Shown here piece by piece: positions 32,146 to 39,784 of a stretch of 64,000 nucleotides of DNA (the first letter of the stretch is position 1; every line of letters begins with the position of its first letter). A program made the translations under genes and the position numbers. A model generated the notes under the pieces. It searched no databases and was not told the origin of the DNA. It worked only from the letters and a program-made list of their open reading frames with translations. Source of the DNA: Mycolicibacter sp. MU0102 (lineage in GTDB: Bacteria; Actinomycetota; Actinomycetes; Mycobacteriales; Mycobacteriaceae). The DNA lies in NCBI RefSeq assembly GCF_963378105.1, contig NZ_OY726398.1:1240001-1304000 (forward strand). The letters run 5' to 3'.

Positions 32146-33089
32146 CCGACCTGGTCTCGGCGCCGGGCGACACTCGGCTATCCGGGCGCACCTGGACTCG
32201 GCCGCATTGGACGGTGGCCGAGCTGCTGGCGGCCAAGGCCAAGACCGGTCGCAGCGTCTCGGTGGTGCTGCCCGCGTTGAACGAGCAGGCGACCATCGAA
32301 TCGGTCATCGACAGCATCACACCGCTGGTCGACAACCTGGTCGACGAACTGATCGTGCTGGACTCCGGCTCCACCGACGACACCGAGATCCGGTCGATCG
32401 CGGCCGGCGCGCGCGTCGTCAGCCGCGAACAGGCCGTCCCGGAGGTCGCACCGCAGCCCGGTAAGGGCGAAGCGCTGTGGCGGTCGCTGGCGGCCACCAG
32501 CGGCGACATCGTGGTGTTCGTGGATTCTGACCTGATCGACCCCGACCCGATGTTCGTGCCCAACCTGGTCGGGCCCCTGCTCACCGGGGACGGCGTTCAC
32601 CTCGTCAAAGGGTTCTATCGGCGGCCGCTGAAGGTCAACGGCACCGAGGAACCCACCGGTGGTGGCCGGGTCACCGAGCTGGTGGCCCGACCGCTGTTGA
32701 CCGCGCTGCGCCCCGACCTGGGTGCGGTGATCCAGCCGTTGGGCGGTGAGTATGCGGGCAGTCGTGAACTGTTGGCGTCGGTTCCGTTCGCGCCCGGCTA
32801 CGGCGTGGAGATCGGGCTGTTGATCGACACCTACGACCGGTTGGGGCTGGAGGCGATCGCCCAGGTCAACTTGGGCGTGCGGGCGCACCGCAATCGCCCG
32901 TTGGCCGAGTTGGCCGTGATGAGCCGCCAAGTCGTCGCCACGTTGCTGTCGCGCTGCGGCGTCCCGGATTCCGGGGTGGGCCTGACCCAGTTCGTCGCCG
33001 ACGGCCCGGACGGAATGGATTATCTGCCGCGCACCACGCCGTTGTCGCTGGTCGACCGGCCACCGATGAACACCCTGCGCCAGCGCTGA
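32142..33089 (+). CDS. gpgS: glucosyl-3-phosphoglycerate synthase GpgS
   Basis: GpgS transfers glucose from a nucleotide sugar to 3-phosphoglycerate, the first step of methylglucose lipopolysaccharide synthesis. It is a GT81 glycosyltransferase of 315 aa (Rv1208 has 324) with SVVLPALNEQATIESV, the metal-binding D128-S-D130 (FVDSDLIDPDP), the substrate-binding GKGEALWRSL and GGEYAGSRELL. The ATGA overlap makes it translationally coupled to folP2, and the DivIVA-like gene follows. Confidence 0.95.
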   Translation: MTDLVSAPGDTRLSGRTWTRPHWTVAELLAAKAKTGRSVSVVLPALNEQATIESVIDSITPLVDNLVDELIVLDSGSTDDTEIRSIAAGARVVSREQAVPEVAPQPGKGEALWRSLAATSGDIVVFVDSDLIDPDPMFVPNLVGPLLTGDGVHLVKGFYRRPLKVNGTEEPTGGGRVTELVARPLLTALRPDLGAVIQPLGGEYAGSRELLASVPFAPGYGVEIGLLIDTYDRLGLEAIAQVNLGVRAHRNRPLAELAVMSRQVVATLLSRCGVPDSGVGLTQFVADGPDGMDYLPRTTPLSLVDRPPMNTLRQR

Positions 33090-33139
33090 TCCGCTCGGCA
33101 CCGCCCCTCATGTCGGTGCAATGAGGCACTATCGATGCC

Positions 33140-33451
33140 GTGACACTGGTCTTGCTGTATCTCGTTGTGCTCGTGCTCACCGCGTTGCTGCTGTTCGGGG
33201 TGGCCAGCACGCTGTTCGGTCGGGGTGAGCAGCTGCCGCCGCTGCCGCGGGCGACGACGGCGACCATGCTGCCGGCCTCCGGGGTCACCGGTGCCGATGT
33301 CGAGGCGGTCAAGTTCTCCCAGGTGCTGCGCGGCTACAACACCGGTGAGGTCGACTGGGTGCTGGAGCGCCTCGGTGCCGAGCTCGACCAGCTTCGCGGC
33401 GAGCTCGCCGCGGCGCAGGCGGCCGCCGAGACGGCGGCGGAGTCGCGTTGA
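33140..33451 (+). CDS. small DivIVA-domain membrane protein
   Basis: This 103-aa protein has one N-terminal transmembrane helix (VLLYLVVLVLTALLLFGVAS) and a DivIVA-like segment VEAVKFSQVLRGYNTGEVDWVLERLGAELDQL with a helical tail. It corresponds to Rv1209. Such domains recruit proteins to curved membrane or the growing pole; that role is inferred. GTG 33140 has no clear RBS. The TGA overlaps the TTG start of tag. Confidence 0.82.
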   Translation: MTLVLLYLVVLVLTALLLFGVASTLFGRGEQLPPLPRATTATMLPASGVTGADVEAVKFSQVLRGYNTGEVDWVLERLGAELDQLRGELAAAQAAAETAAESR

Positions 33452-34023
33452 GCGGCGTTCTGGACGACGGCCAGATCCGGTGCGGCTGGGTCGACGGCGC
33501 CTCGGTGCTGTACCGCGACTACCACGACCAGGAGTGGGGACGCCCACTGCGGGACTCGGCCGCACTGTTCGAGCGGGTCAGTCTGGAAGCGTTCCAGAGC
33601 GGACTGTCGTGGCTGGTGATTCTGCGTAAGCGGGACAACTTCCGGCGGGCGTTCGCCGATTTCGATGTGGAGACCGTCGCGCGTTTCACCGACGCCGATG
33701 TGGCCCGGCTGATGGACGACGCGGGCATCGTGCGCAACCGGGCCAAGATCGAGGCGACGATCAGCAATGCCCGGGCGACCATCGACCTGGGCGCGACCGA
33801 TTTGGCGGACCTGTTGTGGTCATTCGCCCCGCCGCCGCGTCCGCGCCCGGCGGATCTGTCGGCAATTCCGGCCGTCACGCCGGAATCGACGGCGATGGCG
33901 CGCGAATTGAAGCGTCGCGGGTTCCGATTCGTGGGGCCCACTACCGCGTATGCGTTGATGCAGGCCACGGGCATGGTCGACGACCACGTCCGGGCATGTT
34001 GGGTGCCACCGGTAACCGCCTAG
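33448..34023 (+). CDS. tag: DNA-3-methyladenine glycosylase I
   Basis: Tag excises 3-methyladenine from alkylated DNA. The 191-aa protein shows the family signature CGWVDGASVLYRDYHDQEWGRP, ERVSLEAFQSGLSW, and a C-terminal VDDHVRACW; the N-terminal Cys/His and C-terminal His/Cys match the Tag zinc ligands. It matches Rv1210. The start appears to be TTG 33448 inside a TTGA overlap with the preceding gene. Confidence 0.94.
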   Translation: MSGVLDDGQIRCGWVDGASVLYRDYHDQEWGRPLRDSAALFERVSLEAFQSGLSWLVILRKRDNFRRAFADFDVETVARFTDADVARLMDDAGIVRNRAKIEATISNARATIDLGATDLADLLWSFAPPPRPRPADLSAIPAVTPESTAMARELKRRGFRFVGPTTAYALMQATGMVDDHVRACWVPPVTA

Positions 34024-34029
34024 ATCCTT

Positions 34030-34035
34030 TAAAAT
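34030..34035 (+). promoter_or_regulatory. -10 box of the DUF3117 leader transcript
   Basis: TAAAAT is an unusually AT-rich hexamer 6 bp after the tag stop. It would start an RNA near 34042 with about a 148-nt leader before the DUF3117 gene, containing the 36-codon ORF at 34092. Confidence 0.45.
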
Positions 34036-34091
34036 GCACTACGGAATCGGGTCTTGTGCACGCGCCGTCTCCGATAGGGGAGAATGGCAGA

Positions 34092-34202
34092 GTGAATTTG
34101 CAGTTCGAAGCCGGACGCTGCGACTGCCGTGCACACCCGGCGCAGATCATGGGCACGGCTTGCGGGCTGGTACCTGGAGGGAGCACTCGATGGCGGCGAT
34201 GA
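34092..34202 (+). CDS. cysteine-containing leader ORF overlapping the DUF3117 gene
   Basis: GTG 34092 follows a strong RBS aggggag (34076-34082, 9-nt spacing). The 36-codon product starts MNLQFEAGRCDCRAHPAQ and has three Cys (C-D-C, then C24). It ends at TGA 34200-34202, 13 nt inside the DUF3117 gene in another frame. The RBS and overlap suggest a translated leader peptide, possibly cysteine-responsive. No database identity is claimed. Confidence 0.5.
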   Translation: MNLQFEAGRCDCRAHPAQIMGTACGLVPGGSTRWRR

Positions 34203-34360
34203 AGCCCCGGACCGGCGACGGTCCGTTGGAAGCGACCAAAGAGGGGCGAGGCATCGTAATGCGAGTACCGCTTGAGGGCGGTGGACGACTGGTCGTCGAG
34301 TTGACTCCCGATGAGGCCGCGGCGCTCGGCGACGAACTCAAAGCCGTCACCGGCGGCTAG
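34190..34360 (+). CDS. DUF3117 small protein
   Basis: This 56-aa protein (MAAMKPRTGDGPLEATKEGR..., MRVPLEGGGRLVVELTPDEAAALGDEL) is nearly identical in its core to Rv1211 and related actinobacterial DUF3117 proteins. Its function is unknown. ATG 34190 has an RBS (ggaggg, 8-nt spacing), so the longer N-terminus of the M. tuberculosis annotation is not supported here. The overlapping upstream ORF may couple to it. It is convergent with glgM, 3 bp apart. Confidence 0.88.
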   Translation: MAAMKPRTGDGPLEATKEGRGIVMRVPLEGGGRLVVELTPDEAAALGDELKAVTGG

Positions 34361-34368
34361 GGGCTAGC
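34356..34368. terminator. stop-codon palindrome between DUF3117 gene and glgM
   Basis: GCTAG-GGG-CTAGC (34356-34360, 34364-34368) places the TAG stops of both convergent genes in the stem. The flanks CCGGCG and CGGCCCGCC extend the symmetry imperfectly. It is a possible small bidirectional terminator. Confidence 0.4.
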
Positions 34369-35524
34369 GGCCCGCCTGCCGGTAGACCGCCAAGGTCTGC
34401 TCGGCCACCCGCGCCCAGGAGAACACCTCCTCGCAGCGACGCCTGCCGGCGTCGCCGTAGCGTTGCGCACGGGTCGGGTCGGTGATCAACGCGTTGACGG
34501 CGTCGGCGAGGTCGGCGTGATAGCCGTCCGGGTCGGCGTCGTCGTAGTGGACCAGGGTGCCGGTCTCGCCGTCGGTGACCACCTCAGGGATGCCGCCGAC
34601 GTCGGAGGCGACCACCGCGGTGCCGCAGGCCATCGCCTCCAGATTGACGATACCCAACGGCTCGTAGACCGAGGGGCATACAAAAACCGTTGCTGCCGAG
34701 AGTAATTCGCGGATCTGCCGGGCGGGCAGGGTCTCGTGTATCCAGAACACCCCGCTGCGGGTGGCGGCCAGATCGGCCACGGCGGCGCTGACTTCGTCGG
34801 CGATCTCCGGTGTGTCCGGGGCGCCGGCGCACAACACCAATTGCGCGTCCGGGTGGAACCGGTGGGCGGCGGCCACCAGATGCGCCACCCCTTTCTGGCG
34901 GGTGATCCGCCCGACGAACGCCACCATCGGCCGGTCGGGGTCGACACCGAGTTCGGCTGGCATCGAATCGGCACCGGTGGGCTGTGGACGCCAGACGTCG
35001 GTGTCGATGCCGCTGTAGATCACGTGCACGCGGTCCGGGCGCAGGTCCGGGTAGACCCGCAGCAGATCCTCACGCATGGCCGAGCTGACCGCGATGACCG
35101 CGTCGGCGGCGATCGTCGCCTCCTTCTCGGCCCATGACGAGACCCGGTAGCCGCCGCCCAGCTGCTCGGCCTTCCAGGGGCGTAGCGGCTCCAGCGAATG
35201 CGCGGTCAGCACATGCGGGATGTCGTAGAGCAGCGCCGCCAGCCGGCCGGCCAGCGCGGTGTACCAGGTGTGGGAGTGGGCGACATCGGCCGTGCTGACG
35301 GCGTCGACCATCGTCAGGTCGGCCGACAGTGTCCCCAGCGCCGGATTGGCGTCGCGCAGCGCCGGATCGGGCTGATGCGCGTGCGCGCCCGGCCGGGGCG
35401 CCCCCATGCAGTGCACGTCGACGTGGCACAGCCGTCGCAGCGCCTCCACCAGGTTGGTGACGTGGACGCCCGCGCCGCCATAGATCTCCGGAGGGTATTC
35501 CCGAGTCAGCATCGCCACCCGCAT
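34364..35524 (-). CDS. glgM: alpha-maltose-1-phosphate synthase GlgM (annotated GlgA)
   Basis: This GT4/GT5-type glycosyltransferase has 386 aa, matching Rv1212c. The enzyme joins ADP-glucose and glucose-1-phosphate to maltose-1-phosphate for GlgE-dependent alpha-glucan synthesis. Motifs are LTREYPPEIYGGAGVH, HSHTWYTALAG, VGRITRQKGVAHLV and the nucleotide-sugar EX7E region SVYEPLGIVNLEAM. ATG 35524 is preceded by TACCGT at 7 nt without an RBS, and homology also begins at MRVAML; a start 3 codons earlier is rejected. It is divergent from glgC, which supplies its ADP-glucose. Confidence 0.94.
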   Translation of the reverse strand: MRVAMLTREYPPEIYGGAGVHVTNLVEALRRLCHVDVHCMGAPRPGAHAHQPDPALRDANPALGTLSADLTMVDAVSTADVAHSHTWYTALAGRLAALLYDIPHVLTAHSLEPLRPWKAEQLGGGYRVSSWAEKEATIAADAVIAVSSAMREDLLRVYPDLRPDRVHVIYSGIDTDVWRPQPTGADSMPAELGVDPDRPMVAFVGRITRQKGVAHLVAAAHRFHPDAQLVLCAGAPDTPEIADEVSAAVADLAATRSGVFWIHETLPARQIRELLSAATVFVCPSVYEPLGIVNLEAMACGTAVVASDVGGIPEVVTDGETGTLVHYDDADPDGYHADLADAVNALITDPTRAQRYGDAGRRRCEEVFSWARVAEQTLAVYRQAGR

Positions 35525-35531
35525 AACCGGC

Positions 35532-35646
35532 ACGGTAGCGGTCGCCGATTATCGGCCGTGCAGCGGATCGATCGGTGATTTTTTTGTAAAGAACGTTCGC
35601 CAATCGTGCGGTCAACCTGGCAGGGCTTCGAAGGGGCCGATAGGTT
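35532..35646. promoter_or_regulatory. glgM/glgC divergent leaderless promoters and 13-bp palindrome
   Basis: Minus-strand TACCGT (35532-35537) is 7 nt from glgM ATG 35524. Plus-strand TAGGTT (35641-35646) is 7 nt from glgC ATG 35654. Between them GCCGAT-T-ATCGGC (35544-35556) is a perfect palindrome next to the glgM -10 box and may be a regulator site. A run of eight T precedes GTAAAG near 35581. Confidence 0.55.
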
Positions 35647-35653
35647 TGTGGCC

Positions 35654-36868
35654 ATGAGGGAAGCGCCGCATGTGCTGGGCATCGTCCTGGCCGGTGGGGA
35701 GGGCAAGCGGCTGCACCCGCTGACCGCGGACCGCGCCAAACCGGCGGTCCCCTTCGGGGGTGCCTACCGGTTGATCGACTTCGTGCTGTCGAATCTGGTC
35801 AATGCGCGCTACCTGCGGATATGTGTTCTGACGCAGTACAAGTCGCATTCACTGGACCGGCACATCTCCCAGAATTGGCGGTTGAGCGGCTTGGCGGGGG
35901 AGTACATCACCCCGGTGCCAGCCCAGCAGCGCCTCGGCCCGCGCTGGTACACCGGGTCCGCCGACGCCATCTACCAGTCGCTGAACCTGATCTTCGACGA
36001 GGACCCGGACTACATCGTGGTCTTCGGGGCCGACCACGTGTATCGGATGGACCCCGAGCAGATGGTCCGCTTCCACATCGCCAGCGGGGCCGGGGCGACG
36101 GTCGCCGGGGTGCGGGTGCCGCGCGCGGAGGCGTCCTCGTTCGGTTGCATCGACGCCGACGAGTCCGGCCGGATCCGCGGCTTCCTGGAGAAGCCGGCGA
36201 ACCCGCCTGGCACACCCGACGATCCGGCCAGCACGTATGTGTCGATGGGCAACTACGTCTTCACCACCAAGGTGCTGATCGATGCGATCCGCGCCGACGC
36301 CGACGATGACCACTCCGACCACGACATGGGCGGCGACATCATGCCGCGCCTGGTGGCCGACGGCATGGCCGCGGTCTACGACTTCTCCGACAACGAGGTG
36401 CCCGGGGCCACCGAGCGCGACCGCGGCTACTGGCGTGACGTCGGAACCTTGGACGCGTTCTACGACGCGCATATGGACTTGGTCTCAGCGCACCCGGTGT
36501 TCAACCTGTACAACAACCGCTGGCCGATTCACGGCGCGACCGAGAATCTGGCGCCGGCGAAGTTCGTCAACGGGGGCTCGGCGCAGGAATCGGTGGTGGG
36601 CGCCGGCAGCGTCATCTCAGCGGGCTCGGTGCGCAACTCGGTGCTGTCGTCGAATGTGGTGATCGACGACGGCGCGATCGTGGAGGACAGCGTGATCATG
36701 CCCGGGGCTCGGGTGGGGCGCGGCGCGGTGGTGCGGCACGCGATCCTGGACAAGAACGTCGTGGTCGGCCCCGGCGAGATGATCGGTGTCGACCTGGAGA
36801 AGGACCGGGAACGGTTCTCCATCAGCGCCGGCGGTGTGGTGGCCGTCGGAAAGGGCGTTTGGATCTAG
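35654..36868 (+). CDS. glgC: glucose-1-phosphate adenylyltransferase GlgC
   Basis: GlgC makes ADP-glucose from ATP and glucose-1-phosphate. The 404-aa protein, the same length as Rv1213, has the nucleotidyltransferase motif LAGGEGKRLHPLT (GGEGKRL 14-20), KPAVPFGGAYRLIDF, FGADHVYRMD, GCIDADESGRI, YWRDVGTLDA and a C-terminal left-handed beta-helix (SVVGAGSVISAGSVRNSVLSS). The frame opens earlier, but ATG 35654 has TAGGTT 7 nt upstream and matches the homologue's MREVPHVLG. Confidence 0.96.
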   Translation: MREAPHVLGIVLAGGEGKRLHPLTADRAKPAVPFGGAYRLIDFVLSNLVNARYLRICVLTQYKSHSLDRHISQNWRLSGLAGEYITPVPAQQRLGPRWYTGSADAIYQSLNLIFDEDPDYIVVFGADHVYRMDPEQMVRFHIASGAGATVAGVRVPRAEASSFGCIDADESGRIRGFLEKPANPPGTPDDPASTYVSMGNYVFTTKVLIDAIRADADDDHSDHDMGGDIMPRLVADGMAAVYDFSDNEVPGATERDRGYWRDVGTLDAFYDAHMDLVSAHPVFNLYNNRWPIHGATENLAPAKFVNGGSAQESVVGAGSVISAGSVRNSVLSSNVVIDDGAIVEDSVIMPGARVGRGAVVRHAILDKNVVVGPGEMIGVDLEKDRERFSISAGGVVAVGKGVWI

Positions 36869-36884
36869 CTAGCGGCGATCGCAA

Positions 36885-36901
36885 GCCCGGCGGAGCCGGG
36901 C
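36885..36901. terminator. hairpin between glgC and convergent PGRS-DUF2599 gene
   Basis: GCCCGGC-GGA-GCCGGGC is a perfect 7-bp stem with a 3-nt loop, 16 bp after the glgC stop. Outer bases (GGCGAT ... GTCGCC) add partial pairing. No T-run follows. Confidence 0.5.
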
Positions 36902-36928
36902 GCTGCGGGTCGCCGCCATCGGGCCGGG

Positions 36929-38302
36929 CTAGAACGGTTCTTCGGCGCCGCCGGGGTTGCAGCCGTTGGCGAGCAGGTTCAGCGAGCTCACGTCCGGACG
37001 CCACGGCTCCAAATTCCAACTGGTTTTGCCGGGTTGGATGAACTCCGCGAACTGCCAGTGGCACAGGAACTGTGCGCGCATGCCGGCGTTGTTGGCCTCC
37101 GGGTTGCGCTTGACGACCTCCGCCCAGGCCTGCTCGCCCTGGCGCAGCGTGCCGGGTTCACCGGCCTCGGTTCGGCCGGTCTCGGTCGGATAGACACGCA
37201 GGCTGGTTCCGCCGTCGTAGGTCACCCACTGGGTGTTCGCGACGTACGGCGCCGCGCTGATTCCCGCGGCCCCTAGGAAGCCGCCGGACCCGCCCAGGCC
37301 ACCCGCGCCGCCTTCACCGCCGAGGCCGCCGTCACCGCCGCGGCCGAACAACAGGCCACCCGCGCCGCCATCGCCGCCGGCGCCGCCGTTCTCGGCCTCG
37401 TCGCCCTCACCGCCGACGCCACCGTCGCCGCCACGGCCCAGCCACCAGGCCCCGGCGCCGCCGACTCCGCCATCGCCGCCGACGTCGCCCTCAACACCGC
37501 TGCCCCCGGCGCCGCCGGTGCCACCGGTGCCCAGCAGCATGCCGATTCCCACGCCACCGGTGCCACCCTCGGCGCCCGCGCCGCCGGCACCGCCCGCACC
37601 TCCCAGACCCATGAACCAGCCGCCGGCCCCGCCGTCGCCGCCGGCGGCACCGGCACCGCCCAGCCCGCCTGCGCCACCGTTGCCGAAGAATCCCGCGTCG
37701 CCGCCGGCACCGCCGATGCCGTCGATACCCACGAGGCCGGCGCCGCCGTCGCCGAACAGGAATCCGCCATCACCGGCGTCGCCGAACCAGCCCCACTGAC
37801 CGAACAGGCTGGTGTTGACGCCGTCGAACCCGTCGATGCCGTCGCCGATCAGATCGCGACCGAACAGCGTGGCAAACGGTGCGTTGATCAGGCCGAGGCT
37901 GAGCTCGCCGAATGGGCTGGAAATCCACTGCTGCAAACCGGCGTGCAGGGGTGCGTAGATGTATTGGTTCACCAACTCGGCGGTGTCGAGTGACTGGTTC
38001 GGGCCCGGCAAGGCCAGTAACGCGTCGATGACGTCGGAGAACAGCTTGTTGGTGGCCGGATCGAGGTTGTCGGTGAAGGACTGGACCAGCGCCATCAGGC
38101 TGCCGAGGTCGAGTCCGCCTGCGGCACTGCCCGCGACCTCCACCGGCGCTGCGGCGTCGAGCAGCCAATCCCAGTCCGCCTGCGCGGGGGCGGCGGCCAG
38201 CATCGGGGTGAGGCCGACGACCAGGGCACCTGCTGCCGCAGCGGCCGTCCGGGCGGGGCAGAGAACACGACCACCGTTGCCGCCTCGCACGCGTGAGCGC
38301 AT
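36929..38302 (-). CDS. secreted PGRS-repeat protein fused to DUF2599
   Basis: This 457-aa protein has a signal peptide ending near APAQA (about 38-42) before DWDWLLD. A helical stretch of about 100 residues precedes LFGRDLIGDG (146-155), the PE_PGRS-linker-like motif. About 190 residues of Gly-rich repeats with aromatic punctuation follow (GGFLFGDGG, GDAGFFGNGG, GGWFMGLGG, AWWLGRGG). The last 100 residues (from about 354) are a DUF2599 domain: QWVTYDGGTSLRVYPTETGR, NNAGMRAQFLCHWQFA, SWNLEPWRPDV, ANGCNPGG, with C414 and C448 likely disulfide-bonded. ATG 38302 is chosen for its ggagg spacing; GTG 38308 is alternative. It occupies the locus of PE14 but has no PE domain. Confidence 0.88.
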   Translation of the reverse strand: MRSRVRGGNGGRVLCPARTAAAAAGALVVGLTPMLAAAPAQADWDWLLDAAAPVEVAGSAAGGLDLGSLMALVQSFTDNLDPATNKLFSDVIDALLALPGPNQSLDTAELVNQYIYAPLHAGLQQWISSPFGELSLGLINAPFATLFGRDLIGDGIDGFDGVNTSLFGQWGWFGDAGDGGFLFGDGGAGLVGIDGIGGAGGDAGFFGNGGAGGLGGAGAAGGDGGAGGWFMGLGGAGGAGGAGAEGGTGGVGIGMLLGTGGTGGAGGSGVEGDVGGDGGVGGAGAWWLGRGGDGGVGGEGDEAENGGAGGDGGAGGLLFGRGGDGGLGGEGGAGGLGGSGGFLGAAGISAAPYVANTQWVTYDGGTSLRVYPTETGRTEAGEPGTLRQGEQAWAEVVKRNPEANNAGMRAQFLCHWQFAEFIQPGKTSWNLEPWRPDVSSLNLLANGCNPGGAEEPF

Positions 38303-38347
38303 CGCCACCGACCTCCCTGAGTCCCGCTAACAGCTAGAGCTCAGGGA

Positions 38348-38353
38348 ACTATA
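38348..38353 (-). promoter_or_regulatory. -10 box upstream of the PGRS-DUF2599 gene
   Basis: TATAGT on the minus strand is a good TANNNT element 46 bp before the ATG, with transcription expected near 38341. No convincing -35 partner lies 17 bp upstream. Confidence 0.4.
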
Positions 38354-38399
38354 AGTCAATTGTGTGCCCCGCGGTATCTGAGCGAGCCGGGAGTCGCAA

Positions 38400-39080
38400 C
38401 TACCAGAGGTAGGGCAGCAAACGATAGCGGACCTGGTGGGTGTATTCGCGGTATCCGCTGAGCTCCCGGGCCAGCAACTGCTCCTCGTCGAGGATTCGCA
38501 CCAGCAGGATGGGCACGCTGATCACCGTGCCGGCCAGTCCCCAGTACGAGCCGAGCGCCAGCGCGAGACCCGCCATGGTGACCAGCAGGGAGAAGTACAT
38601 CGGGTGCCGGACCAGGCCGTACATGCCGGTCGAAATCACCGGCTGGTTGTCCTCGATGGTGATGTTGGCCGCGGCGTAGCCGTTCTGTACGACGGCCAGG
38701 ATCCCGAGACACAGTCCGATGACCACCACGACCTGGCCCAGCACCGACACCGCCGTGGGCACCGCGGACCAACCGAAGCGGTGATCCAGTGCGCTGACCA
38801 GGAAGACCGAACCGAATACTGTGATCAGGGCGGTGCTGGCCAGCTTCTGCGCGGGCCGGGTTTCGGCCTTCGGTCCGCCCCGCAGCCGCCGCCGCAGCAC
38901 CTCCGGGTTGGTCAGGCCCCAGTAGATGCAGCACGCGGTGCTGATGACGGCGTAGACCGCCAGGAACACCCAGGCCTGCCAGTAGTGGAAGGTGCCGGCC
39001 GGCCAGAACAACAGCAGGCCGTAGACGACCGCCGCGATCAGCCCGTAGCCCACGCCTTGACCGATTGCCTTGACGTTCAC
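38400..39080 (-). CDS. isoprenylcysteine methyltransferase-like membrane protein (copy A)
   Basis: This 226-aa multi-pass protein has the ICMT/PEMT-type SAM-binding C-terminal motif (STGMYGLVRHPMYFSLL, LALGSYWGL, RILDEEQLLARELSGYREYTHQVRYRLLPYLW). It matches Rv1216c. GTG 39080 follows an aaggag RBS; an ATG-frame extension to 39110 overlaps the paralogue and is rejected. It is the last gene of a run with an ABC exporter and may methylate a lipid or small molecule handled by it; the substrate is unknown. Copy B lies 19 bp upstream. Confidence 0.88.
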   Translation of the reverse strand: MNVKAIGQGVGYGLIAAVVYGLLLFWPAGTFHYWQAWVFLAVYAVISTACCIYWGLTNPEVLRRRLRGGPKAETRPAQKLASTALITVFGSVFLVSALDHRFGWSAVPTAVSVLGQVVVVIGLCLGILAVVQNGYAAANITIEDNQPVISTGMYGLVRHPMYFSLLVTMAGLALALGSYWGLAGTVISVPILLVRILDEEQLLARELSGYREYTHQVRYRLLPYLW

Positions 39081-39099
39081 GCGCGTCTCCTTCGGCGTC

Positions 39100-39774
39100 T
39101 CACCACACATACGGCAGCAGCCGATAGCGCACCCGCTCGGTGTACTCGCGATATCCGGGCAGCGCGTGAATCAGCAACTGCTCCTCGTCCAAGATCCGCA
39201 GCACCAGCACGATCAGGCCGGGCACCAGAAACAGCAGTCCCCAATAGGAGCCCAGCGCGAGCGGGACGCCGATCATCAATGCGACGTTTCCCGTGTACAT
39301 CGGGTGGCGCACCAGCCCGTAGAGGCCGGTCGAGACCAGCGTCTGGTCGGCCTCGACCGTGACATTGGCGGCCGCATAACCGTTCTGGATCACCACCACC
39401 ATGGCGAGCACCAGCCCGACCGCCACCAGGGCATCGCCTAGCAGGCAGACCGCCGTCGGGACCGTCGACCAACCGAGGCGGTGATCGATCACGCTGACGA
39501 CGAACATGGCCGGAAAGCAGATGAAGATGACGGCGATGACGATCCGCTGCAGGGGTCGTGTCTCGGCCGTCGGTCCGAAGCGCATCCGGCGCTCGAGTGC
39601 GGCCGGATTGGTGCGCATCAGGTAGACGCTGGGAATCCAGGTGGACGCGGCGAACACCGCGAGGAACACCCAGGCCTGCCAGTAGTGCAGTGTTCCGGCA
39701 GGCACGAACAGCAGCAGTCCGAAGGCGATCAGGCCCAACGTTGCGGAAAACAAACCCTTGCCAATTGTTTTCAC
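39100..39774 (-). CDS. isoprenylcysteine methyltransferase-like membrane protein (copy B)
   Basis: This 224-aa tandem paralogue of the downstream gene ends YREYTERVRYRLLPYVW and carries STGLYGLVRHPMYTGNV. It looks slightly closer to Rv1216c (ETRxxQRIV, GWSTVPT, AMVVVIQN) than copy A, suggesting copy A is the divergent duplicate. Five or so hydrophobic segments are visible. GTG 39774 follows a gaggagga RBS 10 bp after the ABC permease gene, so it belongs to the efflux operon. Confidence 0.88.
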   Translation of the reverse strand: MKTIGKGLFSATLGLIAFGLLLFVPAGTLHYWQAWVFLAVFAASTWIPSVYLMRTNPAALERRMRFGPTAETRPLQRIVIAVIFICFPAMFVVSVIDHRLGWSTVPTAVCLLGDALVAVGLVLAMVVVIQNGYAAANVTVEADQTLVSTGLYGLVRHPMYTGNVALMIGVPLALGSYWGLLFLVPGLIVLVLRILDEEQLLIHALPGYREYTERVRYRLLPYVW

Positions 39775-39784
39775 GTCATCCTCC

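Noticed and set aside
35581..35588. T-run as an intrinsic terminator for glgM or glgC
   Set aside because: It lies between divergent starts, not after a gene, and no strong hairpin precedes it.
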